Assembly: GCA_017470095.1 (NCBI GenBank)
Contig: JAFUFC010000140.1
Location: 1-42,702 of the forward strand
Length of the DNA stretch: 42,702 nucleotides
Source of the DNA: Clostridia bacterium
GTDB lineage: Bacteria > Bacillota > Clostridia > Christensenellales > Aristaeellaceae
Direction: 5' to 3'
The position numbers and the translations under genes were made by a program. Below the pieces are notes generated by a model. That model was not told the DNA's origin and made no database searches. It saw only the letters and a program-made list of their open reading frames with translations. Positions within the stretch are counted from its first letter, which is position 1, and each line of letters starts with the position of its first letter. Shown here in pieces: positions 32,775 through 41,054 of the stretch.

Positions 32775-33125
32775 ATGGAATGCAAAATCAAAAATGACAT
32801 CGGCACAATCTTCATTTCCGAAGATGTGATGCTCAAAGTGGTCGGCTATGCGGCGCTGGAGTGCTATGGCATCGTGGCCATGTCCTCCAAGCGGGCGAAG
32901 GACGGCCTGGTGGAATGGCTGGGCCGGGAAAACCTGAGCAAGGGCGTGCAGGTGCGCCTGGTGGACGATCAATTGGACGTGGATCTGTTCATCGTGGTTG
33001 AATACGGCATTTCTGTTGCCGAGGTGTGCAAAACCATCGTGGAAGTTGTGCGTTATAAATTGGAAAGCATGACGGGGGTCAAGGTTCGCTCCGTCAATAT
33101 TTCCGTGGAAGGCATCCGGGTGTAA
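32775..33125 (+). CDS. Asp23/YloU family alkaline-shock-like protein
   Basis: A 116-residue protein of the Asp23/Gls24 family. The start reads DIGTIFISEDVMLKVVGYAALECYG, and the VDLFIVVEYGISVAEVCKTI and VRSVNISVEGI stretches complete the fold. Family members are envelope-stress or membrane-associated proteins of unclear biochemistry. In Firmicutes this YloU form is usually followed by the DAK-domain gene yloV (fakA), as here, 40 bases downstream. AAGGAGG precedes the ATG. Confidence 0.92.
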   Translation: MECKIKNDIGTIFISEDVMLKVVGYAALECYGIVAMSSKRAKDGLVEWLGRENLSKGVQVRLVDDQLDVDLFIVVEYGISVAEVCKTIVEVVRYKLESMTGVKVRSVNISVEGIRV

Positions 33126-33165
33126 GGCCGGATGGCGATCCGCAGATTGAACGGAGGGAATACCC

Positions 33166-34818
33166 TTGATACAAGTACAGGCAATTGACGGGCTGCTCCT
33201 GCGGGAAATGGTTCTGGCTGGAGCGGCACTGCTGGAAAGAAACCGGGAAGCGGTGGACGCGCTGAACGTGTTCCCCGTGCCGGACGGCGATACGGGCACC
33301 AATATGTCGCTGACCATGGCCAGCGCTACGCGGGAAATCAACGCAAAAGAGTACGAACGGGCCGACCAGGCCGCTGAAGCGCTTTCGAAAGGTGCCCTGC
33401 GCGGTGCCCGGGGCAACAGCGGCGTCATCACCAGCCAGCTCTACCGCGGCTTTGCCAAGGCGCTGGCCGGGGTGGAAAAAATCACGCCGGTGGAATTTGC
33501 CGCCGCGCTCCAGCGGGGCGCCGAAACGGCATATAAAGCCGTGATGAAGCCCAAGGAAGGCACCATCCTGACGGTGGCCCGGGTTATCGCTGAGGATGCG
33601 GTGCGCCAGGCCCAGGCCGCGCCGGATGATTACGACGCATTGTTCAACACCATCCTGCAAAGCGGCGAAGCGATTTTAAAGCGCACACCGGATATGCTGC
33701 CCGTGCTCAAGCAGGCGGGGGTGGTGGACGCTGGCGGCAAAGGCTTGCTCCTGCTCTACACTGGCTACGCCGCCGTGCTGCGGGGCGAAAGCATTGATGA
33801 TCTTCTGCCCGTCGACACCGCCGATGACGAAGACGCCGCCTTTAAGGATGATCACGACGCTATCGAAAACCTGAAATTCTCTTACCATGTGGAATTCCGG
33901 ATCAAGGATATAGAATCCGACGTGAAGGAAGAAGATATCGATATGTTCCGCCGTCGGCTGAACCGCATCGGCGATATGGTGCTGGTGGAGGGCGACCTGA
34001 GCGAAGTGAAGGCACATGTGCACACCAATGAACCCTCCAAAGCCATCGAATACGGCGTTGAGTTGGGCGAACTGGTGGATGTGAACATCGAAAACATGGC
34101 CTACAAGCGCAAGGAAGCCGCCCGCGCCCAGGAAGCAGCCGCGGTCCCCACGGAGCCGCCCAAGCCTTACGGCATGGTCAGCGTGTCCCTGGGCGAAGGG
34201 TTCTCCCGCATTTTGAAGGATTTGCAGGTGGACGGCATCGTGGAAGGCGGCCAGACCATGAACCCCTCTATCGAGGATCTGCAAAAGGCCATCGATTCCA
34301 TCAACGCCGAAACCATCTTCGTCTTCCCCAACAACGGCAATATCATTCTGGCTGCCCAGCAGGCGGCGGAATTGTCCGAAAAGGACGTGGTGGTTATTCC
34401 CACCAAGAACGTAGCCATGGGCATTGCCGCGGCAGTGGCCTTCCAGCCGGATCTGACCGCCGAAGAAAACGCCCAACGCATGGATGAGGCCGCCCAGCGG
34501 GTGCGTACCGGCACCATCACCTACGCCGTACGGGACAGCGATTTTGAAAACATGCACATTTCCGAAGGCGATATCATCGGCCTGCACAACGGCAAGGTGG
34601 AATTCCAGGCCCATAATGTGCATGATGTGGCCATTGATTTGGTCAACGCCATTGTTACAGAAGATGACGGGTTGATCACCATTTACTACGGCGCGGACAC
34701 CAAGGAAGAAGACGCCAAGGCCCTGGGCGCTGAAATTGAGGAATTGTATCCCGATTGCGATGTGGAAGTGCACGAAGGCGGCCAGCCCTTGTACTATTAC
34801 CTGATTGCCGTGGAATAA
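33166..34818 (+). CDS. fakA: fatty acid kinase catalytic subunit (YloV/FakA)
   Basis: A 550-residue protein. Residues 1-200 are the DhaL-type kinase domain: FPVPDGDTGTNM (metal-binding aspartates), GARGNSGVITSQLYRGF and DAGGKGLLLL. A middle domain and a DegV-like C-terminal domain (from about 325) follow, including VFPNNGNI and VVVIPTKNVAMG. In Firmicutes FakA phosphorylates fatty acids presented by FakB (DegV) proteins, feeding phospholipid synthesis from exogenous fatty acids; no fakB is seen here. The start codon is TTG, chosen because GGAGGG lies 8 bases upstream and the protein otherwise begins at the family start. A clear terminator follows. Confidence 0.95.
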   Translation: MIQVQAIDGLLLREMVLAGAALLERNREAVDALNVFPVPDGDTGTNMSLTMASATREINAKEYERADQAAEALSKGALRGARGNSGVITSQLYRGFAKALAGVEKITPVEFAAALQRGAETAYKAVMKPKEGTILTVARVIAEDAVRQAQAAPDDYDALFNTILQSGEAILKRTPDMLPVLKQAGVVDAGGKGLLLLYTGYAAVLRGESIDDLLPVDTADDEDAAFKDDHDAIENLKFSYHVEFRIKDIESDVKEEDIDMFRRRLNRIGDMVLVEGDLSEVKAHVHTNEPSKAIEYGVELGELVDVNIENMAYKRKEAARAQEAAAVPTEPPKPYGMVSVSLGEGFSRILKDLQVDGIVEGGQTMNPSIEDLQKAIDSINAETIFVFPNNGNIILAAQQAAELSEKDVVVIPTKNVAMGIAAAVAFQPDLTAEENAQRMDEAAQRVRTGTITYAVRDSDFENMHISEGDIIGLHNGKVEFQAHNVHDVAIDLVNAIVTEDDGLITIYYGADTKEEDAKALGAEIEELYPDCDVEVHEGGQPLYYYLIAVE

Positions 34819-34831
34819 AGCATAGAATCTC

Positions 34832-34856
34832 ATGCCGCCCTAACGGCGGCATTTTT
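34832..34856 (+). terminator. terminator after fakA
   Basis: ATGCCGCC pairs with GGCGGCAT over a 5-base loop, followed by a T-run. Confidence 0.9.
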
Positions 34857-34882
34857 AATCGATACGAAGGAGGATATTCCCC

Positions 34883-35479
34883 GTGAAAAAATTCACCGCA
34901 CTGCTGCTTGCCTGGTTGCTCCTGATGGGCTGCGCTGCCGCCCTGGCCCAGGCTGCCCCGGCTGCTACCCCCATTAGCTTTGGCGATTTCTCCATGACGC
35001 TGGACCCCAATATGGCCGGCCAGTTGGGCGACAAAACGGAAAACGGCATCCTCATGACCCTTTACCCTGCCTACAACGAGATCGGAGACTCCTCCACCAA
35101 TTTTAACTCTGTATGGAACAGTACAATAACCGATATAGGCGCCTGGACCCAGCAGGATATGACCTCATATTTCAACACCGTCAATGGTCAGTTGGCTTCC
35201 GCCTATCAGGAGCAGAACCTGGTTTTGAAGGATTTTTCTATTTCTGGAAGCACGTTCCGGGAAATTGACGGCTTGACCGCGCTGGTATACACCATGGTTT
35301 CCACCGTGGATTTCTCCGGTTATGGCGAGCAATACAAGGGCATGGTGCTGCAAATGTATCAGCTCCAGGCGGTTGTGTCTGGCAAATTTGGAACCTACAC
35401 CTTCACCGGTACCGCCCAGAGCGAAGAATTGCTGCACACCTATGTCGATCCCTTGCTGGACCTGATCACCTGGAACTGA
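34883..35479 (+). CDS. secreted protein or lipoprotein of unknown function
   Basis: I do not recognise this 198-residue protein. Residues 1-22 form a signal peptide; LLMGC could be a lipobox, and ALAQA a type I site, so it is exported either way. The mature part is acidic and rich in Thr, Ser, Tyr and Phe with little Cys or Lys, and looks like a compact all-beta/alpha domain: ISFGDFSMTLDPNMAG, a central helix-forming NTVNGQLASAYQEQNL, and strands ALVYTMVSTVDFSG and FGTYTFTGTAQSEELL. This pattern resembles PsbP/MOG1-like or DUF-type lipoproteins, but the resemblance is loose. The start is a GTG with AAGGAGG 9 bases upstream. No promoter is obvious behind the fakA terminator. Confidence 0.7.
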   Translation: MKKFTALLLAWLLLMGCAAALAQAAPAATPISFGDFSMTLDPNMAGQLGDKTENGILMTLYPAYNEIGDSSTNFNSVWNSTITDIGAWTQQDMTSYFNTVNGQLASAYQEQNLVLKDFSISGSTFREIDGLTALVYTMVSTVDFSGYGEQYKGMVLQMYQLQAVVSGKFGTYTFTGTAQSEELLHTYVDPLLDLITWN

Positions 35480-35684
35480 TACGCCTGCCGTTCTTCCAAT
35501 TCCTCGTAAAATGGCATTTTCCGGCACCAAAGGGCGCGGGAAATACTCATTATACAGCCAGGAAGTGATGGACGCAGCATCTTTCAGACGCTCCTCCGCC
35601 ATGCGCATGTCACCGCCTGCGGAATTCAACCGAAGAGGCTTTGGTCACTTCGACGCATTTCTGTTCTTTCTTCAGACAACCTGC
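35480..35684. other. intergenic stretch with possible gene remnant
   Basis: No intact gene. On the minus strand two overlapping frames read like protein: MRMAEERLKDAASITSWLYN (from about 35603) and, shifted by one base, MPFYEELEERQAYQ (from about 35518, running into the 3' end of the plus-strand gene). This could be a decayed, frameshifted gene or chance. Confidence 0.25.
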
Positions 35685-35712
35685 AATTCCCCGATGAATC
35701 GGGGAATTTTTT
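35685..35712 (+). terminator. terminator after the secreted-protein gene
   Basis: AATTCCCCGA pairs with TCGGGGAATT over a TGAA loop, followed by a T-run. Confidence 0.85.
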
Positions 35713-35720
35713 CTTTTCTC

Positions 35721-35748
35721 TTTACAATCCCGCAAAAATCGGTATACT
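35721..35748 (+). promoter_or_regulatory. promoter of the zinc-type binding protein gene
   Basis: TTTACA and TATACT with a 16-base spacer, directly after the preceding terminator. I see no clear Zur-type palindrome. Confidence 0.75.
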
Positions 35749-35755
35749 GATGAAT

Positions 35756-35770
35756 GCGGGATTCGCCCGC
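35756..35770 (+). other. 5'-terminal mRNA hairpin of the binding-protein gene
   Basis: GCGGG and CCCGC arms over a 5-base loop, starting about one base from the predicted transcription start. Confidence 0.45.
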
Positions 35771-35794
35771 TCCATAAAGCTGAAAGGAAACACC

Positions 35795-36703
35795 ATGAAA
35801 AAAAACATTTCTTTTTTCCTGCTTGTATGTTTGCTGCTGTCCCTGTCCGGCTGCGGCGCCATAGCAGAAGATGTGACCGTGATGGTCACCTTCTACCCCG
35901 TCTATGTGCTGGCGGAAAACGTATTGCAGGGTGTGGACGGCGTGCGCTTGCTTTCCATGACCGCGCCCAGCACCGGTTGCCTGCACGATTATCAGTTGCT
36001 GCCCCGGGATATGCGGGCGCTGGCCTCTGCCAGCATGCTGCTGATCAACGGCGCAGGCATGGAAACATTTCTGCCAGATATAGAAGGGCAATACAAAAAT
36101 CTGACTATCGTGGATTGCTCCAGCGGCGTGGAGCTGCTGGCGGAAGAAGACCATGGTGAGGGCGAAGATGATCACGACCACGATCACGGTGAATACAACG
36201 CCCACATTTGGCTGGACGCACAAAACGCCATCCAGATGGTGAACAACATGACCGTCGCCCTCACGGAGTTGCTGCCCGGGCAGGCGGAAAAGATTCGACG
36301 CAACGCCCAGGAATACACGCAAATGCTGACAAATTTGGACGATGAGCTGCGCGCCGCCACCGATGCCCTGCCCCGGAAACAGATCGTCACCTTCCATGAA
36401 GCTTTCCCCTATTTCGCCCGGGCCTATGGCCTGGAGGTGGTAGCCGTGGTAGCCCTGGAACCGGACGAACCCATCTCCCCTCGGATGCTCAGCGAAGCTA
36501 TCGAGAAGGTGAAGACCGCTGGCAATCCGCCCCTGTTTTCTGAGCCCCAGTACGAAAATAAAGCCTTGAAAACCATCGCCCAGGAAACCGGCGCGCCGGT
36601 ATATGAGCTGGATCCCTTAGTCACTGGCGACGCGCCCCTGACCGCTTATCAGGATACAATGCGGCACAATCTGGCCGTTTTGCAGGAAGCACTGGGAAAC
36701 TGA
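35795..36703 (+). CDS. zinc/manganese-type ABC transporter binding lipoprotein (ZnuA/TroA family)
   Basis: A 302-residue cluster-A-I binding protein. The lipobox LSGC (17-20) predicts lipid anchoring outside the membrane. Metal ligands are H64 (CLHDYQLLP), H137 (HIWLD), H201 (TFHEAF) and a C-terminal Asp/Glu (near 280). Between the first two lies an acidic His-rich loop (118-132: D-H-x5-D-D-H-D-H-D-H), a feature of zinc-binding members, which favours zinc over manganese. No permease or ATPase gene accompanies it, so it must work with a transporter encoded elsewhere or act as an orphan sensor or store. The ATG at 35795 follows GAAAGGA. Confidence 0.9.
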   Translation: MKKNISFFLLVCLLLSLSGCGAIAEDVTVMVTFYPVYVLAENVLQGVDGVRLLSMTAPSTGCLHDYQLLPRDMRALASASMLLINGAGMETFLPDIEGQYKNLTIVDCSSGVELLAEEDHGEGEDDHDHDHGEYNAHIWLDAQNAIQMVNNMTVALTELLPGQAEKIRRNAQEYTQMLTNLDDELRAATDALPRKQIVTFHEAFPYFARAYGLEVVAVVALEPDEPISPRMLSEAIEKVKTAGNPPLFSEPQYENKALKTIAQETGAPVYELDPLVTGDAPLTAYQDTMRHNLAVLQEALGN

Positions 36704-36730
36704 AGTTTCTATCCCGTCATACAGAAATCA

Positions 36731-36767
36731 AAAAAGCCAGAGGAAAACGAGTTTCCTCTGGTTTTTT
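36731..36767. terminator. bidirectional terminator between the binding-protein gene and recN
   Basis: CCAGAGGAAA pairs with TTTCCTCTGG over a 5-base loop, with A and T tracts on the two sides. Nearly identical in stem and flanks to 1751-1786. Confidence 0.88.
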
Positions 36768-36778
36768 GCATGCGTTTC

Positions 36779-38434
36779 TCACCGTTTCAGCATTTCCCGG
36801 GCATGGTTCCGGGCGCTTTCTGCATCGCCGCCCAGCATCCGGGCAATTTCGTTCACCCGGGTCTCCCCCCCCAAAGGGGTCAGGCGAGTGCGGGTGCGTT
36901 CGCCGTCAAAATATTTTTCCACCAGGTAATGGTGATCGGCCAAGGCGGCAATTTGCTGTAGATGTGTCACGCACAGCACCTGATGCTCCTTGGCGATGGC
37001 CGCCATTTTTTCGCCCACCACCTGAGCCGCCTTGCCGGAGATGCCGGTATCGATTTCATCAAAGATCATCGACGGCACTCCTTCCCGCTGAGCCGCCACC
37101 GACTTGATGGCCAGCATCAGCCGGGACAATTCGCCGCCGGAAGCGATTTTCGACAGCGGCTGCAGTTCCTCGCCCCGGTTGGGCGCTATCAGAAACGCCG
37201 CCGTTTCACTGCCCAGGGCCCCAGGCGGGCAAGCGGGCAGGGATACTTCAAACTTTGTCCCAGCCATGTTCAAATCCCGCAGCTGAGCTTCCATTTCCCG
37301 CTCAAATTTCCGTGCCAATTGCCGCCGAGCATCCGAAAGGGCGGAAGCAGACTGCTGATACTGCTTCCACAGGGCTTTTTCCTGCTGAGCAGCAGCGTCG
37401 ATATCCTCATCGATGCTCTCAAAGCCCGCCAACTCCGTTGCAATTTCCTTTAACTTTTCAAGCATTTCTCCCGTGGACGCGCCGCCGTATTTACGGCTGA
37501 GCCGCCGGATCAGATCCAGCCGGGCTTGCACTTGCTCCAGCCTTTCCGGGTCGCTGTCCAAATGAGACAGAAGATCCCGCAGCGTCAAACCCACATCTTC
37601 GGCCTCATAATACAACCCATCGATGCGGGCCCGAAGAGAAGCGTAAGCGTCGTCCAACTGCTCAATGGGGGCCAGGGCGCTGACAGCATTGCGCAATGCT
37701 TCCACTGCCGGGGCGGCGCCATTGTACACGCTGTCATAGGCTTCCCGCAGTCCATCCTCGATTTTTTCCGCGTGGCGAAACCGATCCCGCTCCCGGGCCA
37801 GGTCATCCTCTTCCCCGTCCACCAGCCTGGCGGCCTTCAATTCCTTTTGCCGGATGCGCAGCAGCTCCATCCGCTCCCCGGCCTGGGCGCTTTGCTTTTG
37901 CAATTGCTCCAGCCGGCGCTTCACCTCCCGCCAAGCGGTATAATCCCGCTGCACGGCGGAAAGCAATTGCCGGTGGCTTTCGTCGCCGGTAGCGTCCAGC
38001 ATGCCCAAATGACGTTTTTCATCCATCAGGGATTGATGCTCATGCTGGCCGTGAATATCCATGAGCAGCGCCGTAAACTGCTGGTACTGGCTCAGCGGCA
38101 TGAGCGTGCCGTTCACCCGGCAGGAGGAGCGGCCCTGGGCGGTAATTTCCCGACACAGGATCAGTTCATTCCCCTCGTCCAGTTCCTGTTCTTTCAGCAT
38201 TGCCCGCACAGGCGGGCAATCACTTACGTCAAAAAGTCCCTCCACCCGGGCCTTTTCTTCTCCCTTCCGGATCAATTCCTTTTGGGCCCGGCCGCCCAGC
38301 AACAAAGCCACTGCGTCCACCAGAATAGATTTACCTGCGCCGGTCTCGCCCGTCAACACATGCAAACCCGTAGAAAAGTCTACCTGCATTTGATCCATCA
38401 ATGCAATATTGCGGATCGTCAAGGAAAGCAGCAT
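36779..38434 (-). CDS. recN: DNA repair protein RecN
   Basis: A 551-residue SMC-like ATPase that acts in double-strand break repair. Walker A GETGAGKS lies near residue 30 after the family start SLTIRNIALMDQM, coiled-coil regions occupy about 150-350 (Gln/Glu/Arg-rich heptads), and the C-terminal half has the SGGELSR signature and FDEIDTGISG Walker B, followed by CVTHLQQIA. Length matches the family. It is 13 bases downstream of argR, in the usual Firmicutes order nadK-argR-recN. An AGAGG site precedes the ATG. Confidence 0.97.
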   Translation of the reverse strand: MLLSLTIRNIALMDQMQVDFSTGLHVLTGETGAGKSILVDAVALLLGGRAQKELIRKGEEKARVEGLFDVSDCPPVRAMLKEQELDEGNELILCREITAQGRSSCRVNGTLMPLSQYQQFTALLMDIHGQHEHQSLMDEKRHLGMLDATGDESHRQLLSAVQRDYTAWREVKRRLEQLQKQSAQAGERMELLRIRQKELKAARLVDGEEDDLARERDRFRHAEKIEDGLREAYDSVYNGAAPAVEALRNAVSALAPIEQLDDAYASLRARIDGLYYEAEDVGLTLRDLLSHLDSDPERLEQVQARLDLIRRLSRKYGGASTGEMLEKLKEIATELAGFESIDEDIDAAAQQEKALWKQYQQSASALSDARRQLARKFEREMEAQLRDLNMAGTKFEVSLPACPPGALGSETAAFLIAPNRGEELQPLSKIASGGELSRLMLAIKSVAAQREGVPSMIFDEIDTGISGKAAQVVGEKMAAIAKEHQVLCVTHLQQIAALADHHYLVEKYFDGERTRTRLTPLGGETRVNEIARMLGGDAESARNHAREMLKR

Positions 38435-38447
38435 AAACGCAAACCTC

Positions 38448-38897
38448 TTATTTCAGCATCTCCCGGAAGCTGGCCACAGCTTTTTCCGCTTCCGCCTCAT
38501 TTTGCACGATCACCAGGATGGTGTTATCCCCCGCCATAGTGCCCAGAATTTCCGGCATGCGCATGGAATCGATGGCTTCCGCGGCCACGTTGGCGCTGCC
38601 GGACAAGGTCTTGATCACGATGATGTTGTTGGCGAAATTGATGCTCAGCACCGATTCTTTGAACATGCGCACAAATCGGTCCGTCAAACCGTGCTCAGCC
38701 TTATCTGCCGTGGCATATTTGTATCCGCCCTTGCCGGACAGCACCTTCAACAGCCGCAGCTCCTTAATATCCCGGGACACGGTAGCCTGAGTGACCGCAA
38801 TGCCCATCTCCTTCAGCTTGGCCGCCAGTTCTTCCTGGGTTTCTATGTCATTCTGCTCGATCAGGCTCAAAATGGCGGTCTGACGCGCATTTTTCAT
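38448..38897 (-). CDS. argR: arginine repressor ArgR/AhrC
   Basis: A 149-residue transcription regulator. Residues 1-70 are a winged helix domain with the recognition segment VTQATVSRDIKELRLLKV; residues 80-149 are the hexamerisation and arginine-binding domain. The arginine-binding motif, usually G-T-x-A-G-D-D-T, reads GTMAGDNTILVI here, with Asn in place of the second Asp. It regulates arginine metabolism by binding ARG boxes; I saw no convincing ARG box in the window. It lies between nadK (6-base gap) and recN, as in many Clostridia. Confidence 0.95.
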   Translation of the reverse strand: MKNARQTAILSLIEQNDIETQEELAAKLKEMGIAVTQATVSRDIKELRLLKVLSGKGGYKYATADKAEHGLTDRFVRMFKESVLSINFANNIIVIKTLSGSANVAAEAIDSMRMPEILGTMAGDNTILVIVQNEAEAEKAVASFREMLK

Positions 38898-38903
38898 GTT
38901 CGC

Positions 38904-39761
38904 TCACTCCTGTTCCTCATCTTGGTTCCATATCTTTTGCTTTCTGCGAAGGGTAGAGAAAAAACGATGGGTCTGGGGCCGGATCAGGCACACCCTTTCC
39001 GGCGCCACCGTGACATCGATGCGCGCTTCTTCCGTGACCGGCAGCAGGGTTTGGCCATCAATGGCCAATTGCAGCCGTCGCCTGTCCCGGCCATGGGCCA
39101 AAAGCGTCACCTTGGCCTCCAGCGGCAGCAGCACCGGCCGCAGCAGCAATTCCCTGGCCGCAATGGCCGTCACCGCCAGGCACTGCACATCCGGCCGCAC
39201 GATAGGCCCGCCGGAGGACAGAGCATACGCCGTCGACCCCAGGGGCGTGGCAATCACGATGCCGTCCCCATGGGCGCCCAGCACCCGTTCCCCATCGGCC
39301 AGCACAGTAGTCTCAATCACGCCGGGATGCTCTCCCCGGGTGAGCGACAGGTCATTCATGGCCAAGTATCGCTTGCCCTCAAACTCCACTGCCAACAGTG
39401 GATAAAGTTCCTTTTGTCCCGCGTCCTCCACCAGCATCCGGGCGGTAGCTTCCGGCTGAGCGGCGTCGCCATCCATCAAAAAGCCCACCGTTCCAGCATT
39501 GACGCCGAACAAAGGCACTTGCTTTTGCACCGCATCCGGCACGGCCCGCAGCAGCGTGCCATCGCCCCCAAAGGCCACCAATGCCCGGGTGCCCGCCGGC
39601 ATGGCGCTGATCTCCCCCGCCTGGCCCACGCCTTGGGAAGCAAGCCACGGCTCCGCGTATACCGTGCAGCCCATGGCCCGCAGGCAATTTTGCAGCGCTC
39701 TGGCCGCTTCGATGCCCCGGGGCTGGTACGGATTGGCATAGAAAAAGAAAACCGGACTCAT
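38904..39761 (-). CDS. nadK: NAD kinase
   Basis: A 285-residue enzyme that phosphorylates NAD to NADP. The diagnostic GGDG motif is present in AFGGDGTLLRA, followed by the GVNAGTVGFL loop, the NDLSLTRGEHPG segment that binds NAD and the GDGIVIATPLGSTAYALSSGGPIV block. Length fits the family. The ATG at 39761 has TGGAGGA 6-7 bases upstream, and upstream in-frame codons lack a ribosome site. It heads the nadK-argR-recN operon. Confidence 0.96.
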   Translation of the reverse strand: MSPVFFFYANPYQPRGIEAARALQNCLRAMGCTVYAEPWLASQGVGQAGEISAMPAGTRALVAFGGDGTLLRAVPDAVQKQVPLFGVNAGTVGFLMDGDAAQPEATARMLVEDAGQKELYPLLAVEFEGKRYLAMNDLSLTRGEHPGVIETTVLADGERVLGAHGDGIVIATPLGSTAYALSSGGPIVRPDVQCLAVTAIAARELLLRPVLLPLEAKVTLLAHGRDRRRLQLAIDGQTLLPVTEEARIDVTVAPERVCLIRPQTHRFFSTLRRKQKIWNQDEEQE

Positions 39762-39786
39762 TTTGTTCCTCCATTTCTGCATAAAC

Positions 39787-39815
39787 ATCATACCATATTC
39801 ATGAAAAATTCACAA
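39787..39815 (-). promoter_or_regulatory. promoter of the nadK-argR-recN operon
   Basis: TTGTGA and TATGAT with a 17-base spacer on the minus strand; the leader is only about 20 bases. Confidence 0.65.
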
Positions 39816-39853
39816 GCGCAACGGCAAGGAAAACCGCAATTTTCCCATGATAC

Positions 39854-39882
39854 TTGACAAAATCGCAAGAAATGCCTATCAT
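39854..39882 (+). promoter_or_regulatory. promoter of the Sua5-type gene
   Basis: Perfect TTGACA and TATCAT with a 17-base spacer; predicted start near 39889. Confidence 0.8.
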
Positions 39883-39888
39883 AAACCG

Positions 39889-39920
39889 GCGGCTGAGAAA
39901 TGTATAAACGGCTCAGCCGC
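39889..39920 (+). other. 5'-terminal mRNA hairpin of the Sua5-type gene
   Basis: GCGGCTGAG (39889-39897) pairs perfectly with CTCAGCCGC (39912-39920) around a 14-base loop, beginning at the predicted transcription start and ending just before the AAGGAG site. Confidence 0.65.
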
Positions 39921-39941
39921 ATGGAAAGGAGCATTTCGATC

Positions 39942-40958
39942 ATGAACACCCTTTGCCTGCCAGCGCAGGAGAATACGATACATCAGGCCGCCCAGCTGAT
40001 TCAGCAAGGTCAGGTGGTGGCCTTTCCCACGGAAACGGTGTATGGGTTGGGCGCTAACGCCTTGGATGATCAGGCGGTGCGGTCCATTTTTACGGCCAAA
40101 GAGCGGCCGGCGGACAATCCGCTGATCGTGCACGTGGCGGAGGAAAGGCAATTGGACGGCCTGTGCGAAGTGACAGATACTGCCCGCAAGCTGATGGCCG
40201 CCTACTGGCCCGGGCCCTTAACGATGCTGCTCTATAAAACAAGCCAGGTGCCCAACGTGACTACCGCGGGCCTGCCCTCTGTGGCCGTGCGCTGTCCCAA
40301 TCACCCGGTGGCTCTGGCCCTTTTGCGGGCGTGTCAATTGCCCATTGCCGCCCCCAGCGCCAATCGATCCGGCCGTCCCAGCCCCACCACCGCCGCCCAT
40401 GTGTATGAAGATATGCAAGGCCGTATTCCCCTGATTCTGGATGGAGGCCCCTGCCAGGTGGGTGTGGAATCCACCGTGGTGGATTTGACGGGCCCGGTGC
40501 CCTGCGTGCTGCGCCCCGGCGCCATCACGCCGGAGGATATCGCCGCCGTGGTGGGAGATTGCGCCGTGGCCCCCAGCGTCATGCGTCCTCTCAAGGAAGG
40601 CGAGCATGCGCCCTCCCCCGGCATGAAACACCGGCATTACGCCCCCAAAGCCAAAATGACCGTATTTGTGGGCAGTAATGACCAGGTGGCCGCCGAAATC
40701 ATTCGCCGGTATGACGCGGCGGAAAACGCCGTCATCCTATCCCACGATGATCTGCTGCCCGCCTTTGGCAGCCGACGGGCTTATTCTCTTGGCGCCAACG
40801 CAGCCGAAGGAGCCCATCTGCTCTTCCAGCGCCTCCGGGAAATGGACGAACTGGGATGCAGCTTGATCCTTGCCCAGGGCTGGGAAGCCACCGGCAAGGG
40901 CCTGGCCGTAATGAACCGGATGGCCCGAGCCGCAGCCTTTGATATTGTGAAGGTGTGA
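39942..40958 (+). CDS. tsaC: threonylcarbamoyl-AMP synthase, Sua5 type
   Basis: A 338-residue enzyme making threonylcarbamoyl-AMP for the t6A modification at position 37 of ANN-decoding tRNAs. The YrdC domain (1-205) shows FPTETVYGLG, the K-x-R motif in AKERPADNPL and APSANRSGRPSPT; a C-terminal Sua5 domain (about 220-338) starts after PSPGMKHRHYAPKA, the linker that closes the active site. The two-domain length separates it from short TsaC. The ATG at 39942 follows AAGGAG at about 11 bases. It is monocistronic. It is the second tRNA-modification gene in the window after dus, both with a hairpin at the mRNA start. Confidence 0.95.
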   Translation: MNTLCLPAQENTIHQAAQLIQQGQVVAFPTETVYGLGANALDDQAVRSIFTAKERPADNPLIVHVAEERQLDGLCEVTDTARKLMAAYWPGPLTMLLYKTSQVPNVTTAGLPSVAVRCPNHPVALALLRACQLPIAAPSANRSGRPSPTTAAHVYEDMQGRIPLILDGGPCQVGVESTVVDLTGPVPCVLRPGAITPEDIAAVVGDCAVAPSVMRPLKEGEHAPSPGMKHRHYAPKAKMTVFVGSNDQVAAEIIRRYDAAENAVILSHDDLLPAFGSRRAYSLGANAAEGAHLLFQRLREMDELGCSLILAQGWEATGKGLAVMNRMARAAAFDIVKV

Positions 40959-41054
40959 ATCCCGTAGCGTTCTCTTACGACAAACGAAAAAAACCAGAAA
41001 AGGCGCATTGTCTGCCATTGCCCAAGCGGCAGACGCAGAAAAAAAGCAACAGCA

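Noticed and set aside
35511..35750. Plus-strand frame beginning MAFSGTKGRGKYS
   Set aside because: No ribosome site, and it runs through a strong terminator and the next promoter.
38409..39857. Long plus-strand frame across argR and nadK
   Set aside because: It spans two confirmed minus-strand genes and their junction, without initiation signals.
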